Below the pieces are notes generated by a model. That model saw nothing but the letters and a program-made list of their open reading frames with translations. It did not search any database and was not told where the DNA came from. This document shows, piece after piece, positions 45,458-48,466 of a stretch of DNA of 48,466 bases. Location of the stretch: positions 1-48,466 of IMG/VR virus record IMGVR_UViG_3300021559_000003, one strand, 5' to 3'. Source of the DNA: a virus. Each line of letters begins with the position of its first letter. The stretch's first letter is position 1. Both the position numbers and the translations under genes were made by a program.

Positions 45458-46813
45458 ATGAAATTCCTCTTCGTCTCCGAGCACGGCGAGATTGCCGACC
45501 TAGCTTCCTACCTGCTTCACGTCGAAGGCCACGACGTACTCCTGCATATCACCAACCATGACTGCTCTCGCATCGCAGAGGGCATCATCCCCCACATCAA
45601 AGACTGGTATCGCTACATGGGCAAGGGCTACATCTTCGTCTTCGATGGCTGCTCGCATGGCGATTGGCAAGACTGGCTCCGGGAGATGGGCGAGCACGTT
45701 GTCGGTGGCTCGGCCATGGGAGACGATCTCGAGAATGACAGGCAGGCGGGGCAGAAGTGGTTTCGCGAAGCTGGCTTCGATCAGCCGTGGTCGCAAAACT
45801 TTACCGACGCGGATGAAGTGCTGGCCTTTGTCGAAGAGCATCCCGAGACTCGCTTCATCCTGAAGCAGAATGGCGACGCGCCAAAGCATCTTTCGCACAA
45901 GGGCAAGTTCGAGAATTCCGAAGACATGATCTTCCACTTGCGCGAGCTCAAGAAGTCTTGGAACGAGATGGAGTTTGGCAAGTTTGACTGCGACTTGATG
46001 GAAGTGGTGGAAGGACTCGAGGTAGCGGCATCAGCGTTCTGGAATGGCGAAGACTGGCTGCGCAACTCTGCCGGCAAGGTGGTAGGGTTCCTGAACTTTG
46101 AGGAGAAGAAAGAAGGCAACGATGGAACGGGGGAGACTTGCGGTGAGATGGGAACCACCTTCATCGGAGTGGACGAGGGCGACGGACTATTTGCTTCCAT
46201 CCTCCTACGTCCTGAAATCGAACAACGTTTGCGCGAATCAGGATTTCGCGGCGTATTTGACATTAACTGTATCCACGCAGACGGTCGTTTGGTAGCCCTA
46301 GAGCCCACCTGCCGTTTCGGCGTGCCTGCCTCCTCCTACGAGTTCATCGAAGGACTGGCGAGCCCGCTAGGCGAGTTGCTGAGCGCTTTAGCAAAGGGGA
46401 TCAACCGTCGCATCGAGATCCACGAAGGCGTGGGCATGGTCATGTGCCTCGTCGCCAAACCGTTTCCGCTCGAGGTGGATGTCGAGCCGGAAGGAACCTC
46501 GGTCGGAGAGAAGCTTTGGATCATGCAGGATGGCGTCCCGGTATCTGACTTCACCGATGAGCAGCGCCAGCACATCCATCTCTACAACTTCGAGCGCGTC
46601 GAGGACGAAGAGACAGGGGAAATCTGCTACAAGGTTCCAACCAAGAGCGGCTACCTTCTCACGGTGACCGGCCGTGGCTCTCGAGTGTCCCTAACTCGCG
46701 ATGCGTTGATTCACTACATCAAGCAAAACGTCTTCGTCCCTGGCATGAAATACCGCACCGACATCGGCGCGCGCGTTGAGGCAGTCGAGATGGAACTTGA
46801 GGCTGCGCAATGA
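45458..46813 (+). CDS. ATP-grasp enzyme, PurD (GAR synthetase)-like
   Basis: A 451-aa protein starts MKFLFVSEHGEIADLASYLL. Its order matches phosphoribosylamine-glycine ligase: a Rossmann-like first domain, HVVGGSAMGDDLENDRQAG (80-98), a nucleotide-binding strand RFILKQNGD (132-140), EVVEGLEVA (182-190), and the catalytic grasp end FDINCIHADGRLVALEPTCR (267-286) followed by FGVP. The family joins an acid to an amine using ATP. True PurD keeps the first-domain glycine loop, which is altered here (SEHGEI), so the substrate may not be phosphoribosylamine. It is preceded by a structured leader and followed by a small partner gene (ATGA). Confidence 0.72.
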   Translation: MKFLFVSEHGEIADLASYLLHVEGHDVLLHITNHDCSRIAEGIIPHIKDWYRYMGKGYIFVFDGCSHGDWQDWLREMGEHVVGGSAMGDDLENDRQAGQKWFREAGFDQPWSQNFTDADEVLAFVEEHPETRFILKQNGDAPKHLSHKGKFENSEDMIFHLRELKKSWNEMEFGKFDCDLMEVVEGLEVAASAFWNGEDWLRNSAGKVVGFLNFEEKKEGNDGTGETCGEMGTTFIGVDEGDGLFASILLRPEIEQRLRESGFRGVFDINCIHADGRLVALEPTCRFGVPASSYEFIEGLASPLGELLSALAKGINRRIEIHEGVGMVMCLVAKPFPLEVDVEPEGTSVGEKLWIMQDGVPVSDFTDEQRQHIHLYNFERVEDEETGEICYKVPTKSGYLLTVTGRGSRVSLTRDALIHYIKQNVFVPGMKYRTDIGARVEAVEMELEAAQ

Positions 46814-47184
46814 ATATCCTGCTTGAAACCATTGCTCACGAAGCGCAGCGTTATCCCACGGTTGGGGATTGGACCGTTAAAGACGGCAACATTCGAATCA
46901 TGGTCAGCAAAATGGAGCCCGAGGATTACTCCTTCCTCGTTGGTCTGCATGAGCTGGTGGAAGTCTGGCTATGCAGGAAGCGCGGCATCTCGCAGGAAGC
47001 GGCCGATGCCTTCGACATTGAGTTTGAAAAGAATCGGCCCGAGGGAAACATGAATGAGCCAGGAGACGACCCGAAAGCGCCGTATGTTCGTGAGCACCAA
47101 TTTGCCACGAAGATCGAGCGGCTCATGGCGGAAGAGTTGGGCGTAGAGTGGGATGCGTACAACGCCGCAGTTGAGAATCTTTAG
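46810..47184 (+). CDS. HELVE-motif protein, possible metalloprotein
   Basis: A 124-aa protein. LHELVEVWLCRKRGISQEAA contains an HExxE motif as seen in some zincin-like active sites, and it is followed by DAFDIEFEKNRP and a C-terminal HQFATKIERLMAEELG with another His. Similar hypothetical proteins with an HELVE helix, acidic follow-up and a late His are common in phages. The catalytic status is not established. The gene overlaps the ATP-grasp stop (ATGA), so the two products probably act together or are co-translated. Confidence 0.62.
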   Translation: MNILLETIAHEAQRYPTVGDWTVKDGNIRIMVSKMEPEDYSFLVGLHELVEVWLCRKRGISQEAADAFDIEFEKNRPEGNMNEPGDDPKAPYVREHQFATKIERLMAEELGVEWDAYNAAVENL

Positions 47185-47218
47185 CTTGTTACGAAATCCG
47201 GAAAAATAGCACGTCCGT

Positions 47219-47273
47219 AATGTGACAGCCGGGGGAACCCGTTCTAGGCTTGAATTCCCTCCCCCGCCACATT
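47219..47273 (+). other. strong hairpin before the lysis cassette
   Basis: AATGTG (47219-47224) pairs with CACATT (47268-47273), and CGGGGG (47230-47235) with CCCCCG (47261-47266), around a 25-base loop. It stands 2 bases before the ribosome site of the holin gene. It lacks a T run, so it may be a processing or translation-control element and not a terminator. The remaining bases of the 104-base gap show nothing else. Confidence 0.6.
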
Positions 47274-47288
47274 TAGAAGGAGATTTGT

Positions 47289-47636
47289 ATGGACGGCGCA
47301 ACTTCGTTACTTGGGACACAACTAGGCGCGGCGGCCGTATGCGCTTACCTCATGCAAGCCCTGCAAAAGTGGTCGAAAACTCCATGGATCAATGAGCATA
47401 CCGCGGGAATCAATGTCGCCGTGCGCGCGGCTCTCGCCGTCGTTTCCACAATCGGCATTGGCTGGGCGTGGTCGAACGGCGCGGCGGGTGGTCACGTTCT
47501 CACCATCGCGATTCCTTCGGGCGTGGTACTGCTCCACGGCTTCTGGCATGTCTTCGTCCAGTACGCCATCCAGCACGGTTGGGGAAACCTCCTGAGCCCA
47601 AATCCTGCGGTCGCTCCTCCCAAAATCTCGGCATGA
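47289..47636 (+). CDS. probable holin
   Basis: A 115-aa protein starts MDGATSLLGTQLGAAAVCAY, with AGAAGGAG 6 bases before the ATG. Two clear transmembrane helices (about 45-62, INVAVRAALAVVSTIGIGWAW; about 68-88, HVLTIAIPSGVVLLHGFWHV) and a third N-terminal amphipathic segment fit class I or II holins, which collect in the inner membrane and trigger lysis at a set time. It starts the lysis cassette and is directly before a tiny membrane protein and the cell-wall enzyme. Confidence 0.7.
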   Translation: MDGATSLLGTQLGAAAVCAYLMQALQKWSKTPWINEHTAGINVAVRAALAVVSTIGIGWAWSNGAAGGHVLTIAIPSGVVLLHGFWHVFVQYAIQHGWGNLLSPNPAVAPPKISA

Positions 47637-47710
47637 ACCGTCAGCGCAACATCTTCATGGCGGTTTTGTTTCTAGGCTTTGCATTGTTCATCTACTTGTC
47701 TGTCAGATAG
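47633..47710 (+). CDS. tiny membrane protein, 25 aa
   Basis: MNRQRNIFMAVLFLGFALFI is followed by YLSVR. It is one transmembrane helix with a basic start. The ATG overlaps the holin stop. It could be an antiholin or spanin-like helper, judged by position only. Confidence 0.55.
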   Translation: MNRQRNIFMAVLFLGFALFIYLSVR

Positions 47711-47726
47711 TTCATAATGACGCGGG

Positions 47727-47966
47727 ATGCTGCAACCGAAAGAATCGAAGTACGACGTTGCGCTCCGGGAAGTCGTCTCCGGGATTCAGGTTCTCATCTA
47801 CCGGCGCGAAACGACTCCCATCCGCGACCGGGACGAGGTGCACATAGATGTCGAGCGCCGCTTGGGGGAAATCCGGAAGTACGCCACAAATGGAAAGCGT
47901 AGTTGGCGAAAGGGCCTTTTGGAACTGGCTGCGTACTGTGTTTTTGCTGCGGCAGCAGACGACTAA
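47727..47966 (+). CDS. small lysis-cassette protein, 79 aa
   Basis: MLQPKESKYDVALREVVSGI is followed by charged sequence and a hydrophobic C-terminal helix (LLELAAYCVFAAAADD). The final helix could anchor it to a membrane. It ends 1 base before the start of the cell-wall enzyme, and its frame is separate. The function is unknown. Confidence 0.5.
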   Translation: MLQPKESKYDVALREVVSGIQVLIYRRETTPIRDRDEVHIDVERRLGEIRKYATNGKRSWRKGLLELAAYCVFAAAADD

Positions 47967-47967
47967 C

Positions 47968-48372
47968 ATGTGGACCTACGAGCAGGCGACTGGCAAATTT
48001 TACACTCCCGATGGATTCCTGACGGCCTTCGGATACTCCGGCCGCGCTGATGGCAAAAACAATCCTGAAATGCAGAGCGTGCCAAACGTTGGTCCTATCC
48101 CGGAAGGCATCTATTCGATCGGCCGCCCAGAAGATACTTTGACTCACGGGCCATTCGTGCTCCCGCTCACTCCGGATCCATCCAACCAGATGTTCTCGAG
48201 GGGCGGGTTCCTGATTCACGGTGACTCCATCGTTGCCCCCGGTTCAGCCTCCGAGGGCTGCATCATCCTCCCCCGCTTAGTCAGAAATGAGATTGCTGCG
48301 AGCCTCGATAGGACGCTCAAGGTAATCTCTGGGCCGTTTCAGGCTGCGGACTTCACTGACGAAGCTACTTGA
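47968..48372 (+). CDS. DUF2778/Tlde1-like L,D-transpeptidase-fold lysis enzyme
   Basis: A 134-aa protein starts MWTYEQATGKFYTPDGFLTA. The conserved catalytic set is visible: FLIHGD (81-86, with catalytic His84) and SEGCII (95-100, with nucleophilic Cys98), in the H-G-x8-9-S-x-G-C order of the L,D-transpeptidase fold. GPIPEGIYSIG (about 42-52) is the DUF2778 signature. Family members outside phages are bacterial effectors (Tlde1) that cut or swap cell-wall D-amino acids. At the end of the lysis cassette it is the likely endolysin. Its 3' end is repeated at position 1-33. Confidence 0.8.
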   Translation: MWTYEQATGKFYTPDGFLTAFGYSGRADGKNNPEMQSVPNVGPIPEGIYSIGRPEDTLTHGPFVLPLTPDPSNQMFSRGGFLIHGDSIVAPGSASEGCIILPRLVRNEIAASLDRTLKVISGPFQAADFTDEAT

Positions 48373-48466
48373 TTGGGGCGGGGCGGACTTCGCCATTATC
48401 GACTCTGCTGAACCCCAGGATGAAGCCCCCGGAATCAATAAAGCGATCGACAACGACTCCCATGAC
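48340..48466. repeat. right copy of 127-bp terminal direct repeat
   Basis: Identical to positions 1-127. It contains the 3' end of the lysis enzyme and the end of the convergent membrane protein gene. Confidence 0.95.

Noticed and set aside
1-48466. CRISPR arrays
   Set aside because: No regularly spaced repeats were seen. The dispersed motif copies are kilobases apart and not an array.

Overview
The window is one essentially complete genome of a tailed dsDNA bacteriophage (Caudoviricetes). The tail and ejection genes look podovirus-like: there is a portal, a scaffold, a capsid protein, tail-tube-like proteins and large internal-virion-type proteins, but no tape measure, tail sheath or baseplate genes. 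The first 127 bases recur exactly as the last 127, so the molecule was assembled as a circle or is terminally redundant, with about 48.34 kb of unique sequence. I saw no integrase, tRNA or rRNA gene. The host cannot be read from the sequence. Base composition is moderately GC-rich, and a soil-type host is only a guess.

Layout. Two divergent transcription units start near 14.0 kb. The leftward unit (13,987 down to 26) holds about 40 mostly small genes with ATGA, GTGA or TGATG overlaps. It contains a ribbon-helix-helix regulator, HNH nucleases, a Sak4-like ATPase beside a RecB/Cas4-type nuclease, a RusA-like resolvase, probable helicase-loader proteins and many small zinc-ribbon or single-span membrane proteins. 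Internal hairpins and promoter-like sites near 7.6 kb and 0.9 kb split it into sub-operons. The rightward unit (14,086 to 48,372) opens with regulators and small zinc proteins, including an unusual GroES-like protein with a zinc module where the mobile loop should be. It continues with small and large terminase, portal, scaffold and capsid genes, tail genes, two large beta-helix fibre proteins with Sec-type signal peptides, ejection proteins, and a PurD-like ATP-grasp enzyme with a partner. It ends with the lysis cassette (holin, small membrane proteins and a DUF2778/L,D-transpeptidase-fold enzyme). The two units converge at the circular junction.

How the parts work together. Sak4, the PD-(D/E)XK nuclease and RusA form a phage recombination set. 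No DNA polymerase, primase or helicase was recognised, so replication probably uses the host replisome, recruited by the loader-like proteins at 6.5-7.2 kb. Seven HNH-type genes of several subfamilies sit between or against essential genes, as homing endonucleases do. Three small ribbon-helix-helix proteins lie beside promoter-like sites (13.99, 14.73 and 23.84 kb) and are the likely transcriptional regulators. Several promoters place the -10 box only 6-10 nt from the start codon, which suggests leaderless messages.

The signals I consider most worth pursuing are: the GroES/zinc-module protein; a 16-20 bp quasi-palindromic repeat (core TGTCCARAAATAGACA) dispersed at eight places, mostly at gene boundaries and usually in the orientation of transcription; the exported fibre-like proteins; the structured leader before the ATP-grasp gene; and repeated long +1-frame overlaps in which an upstream gene stays open through its downstream neighbour.
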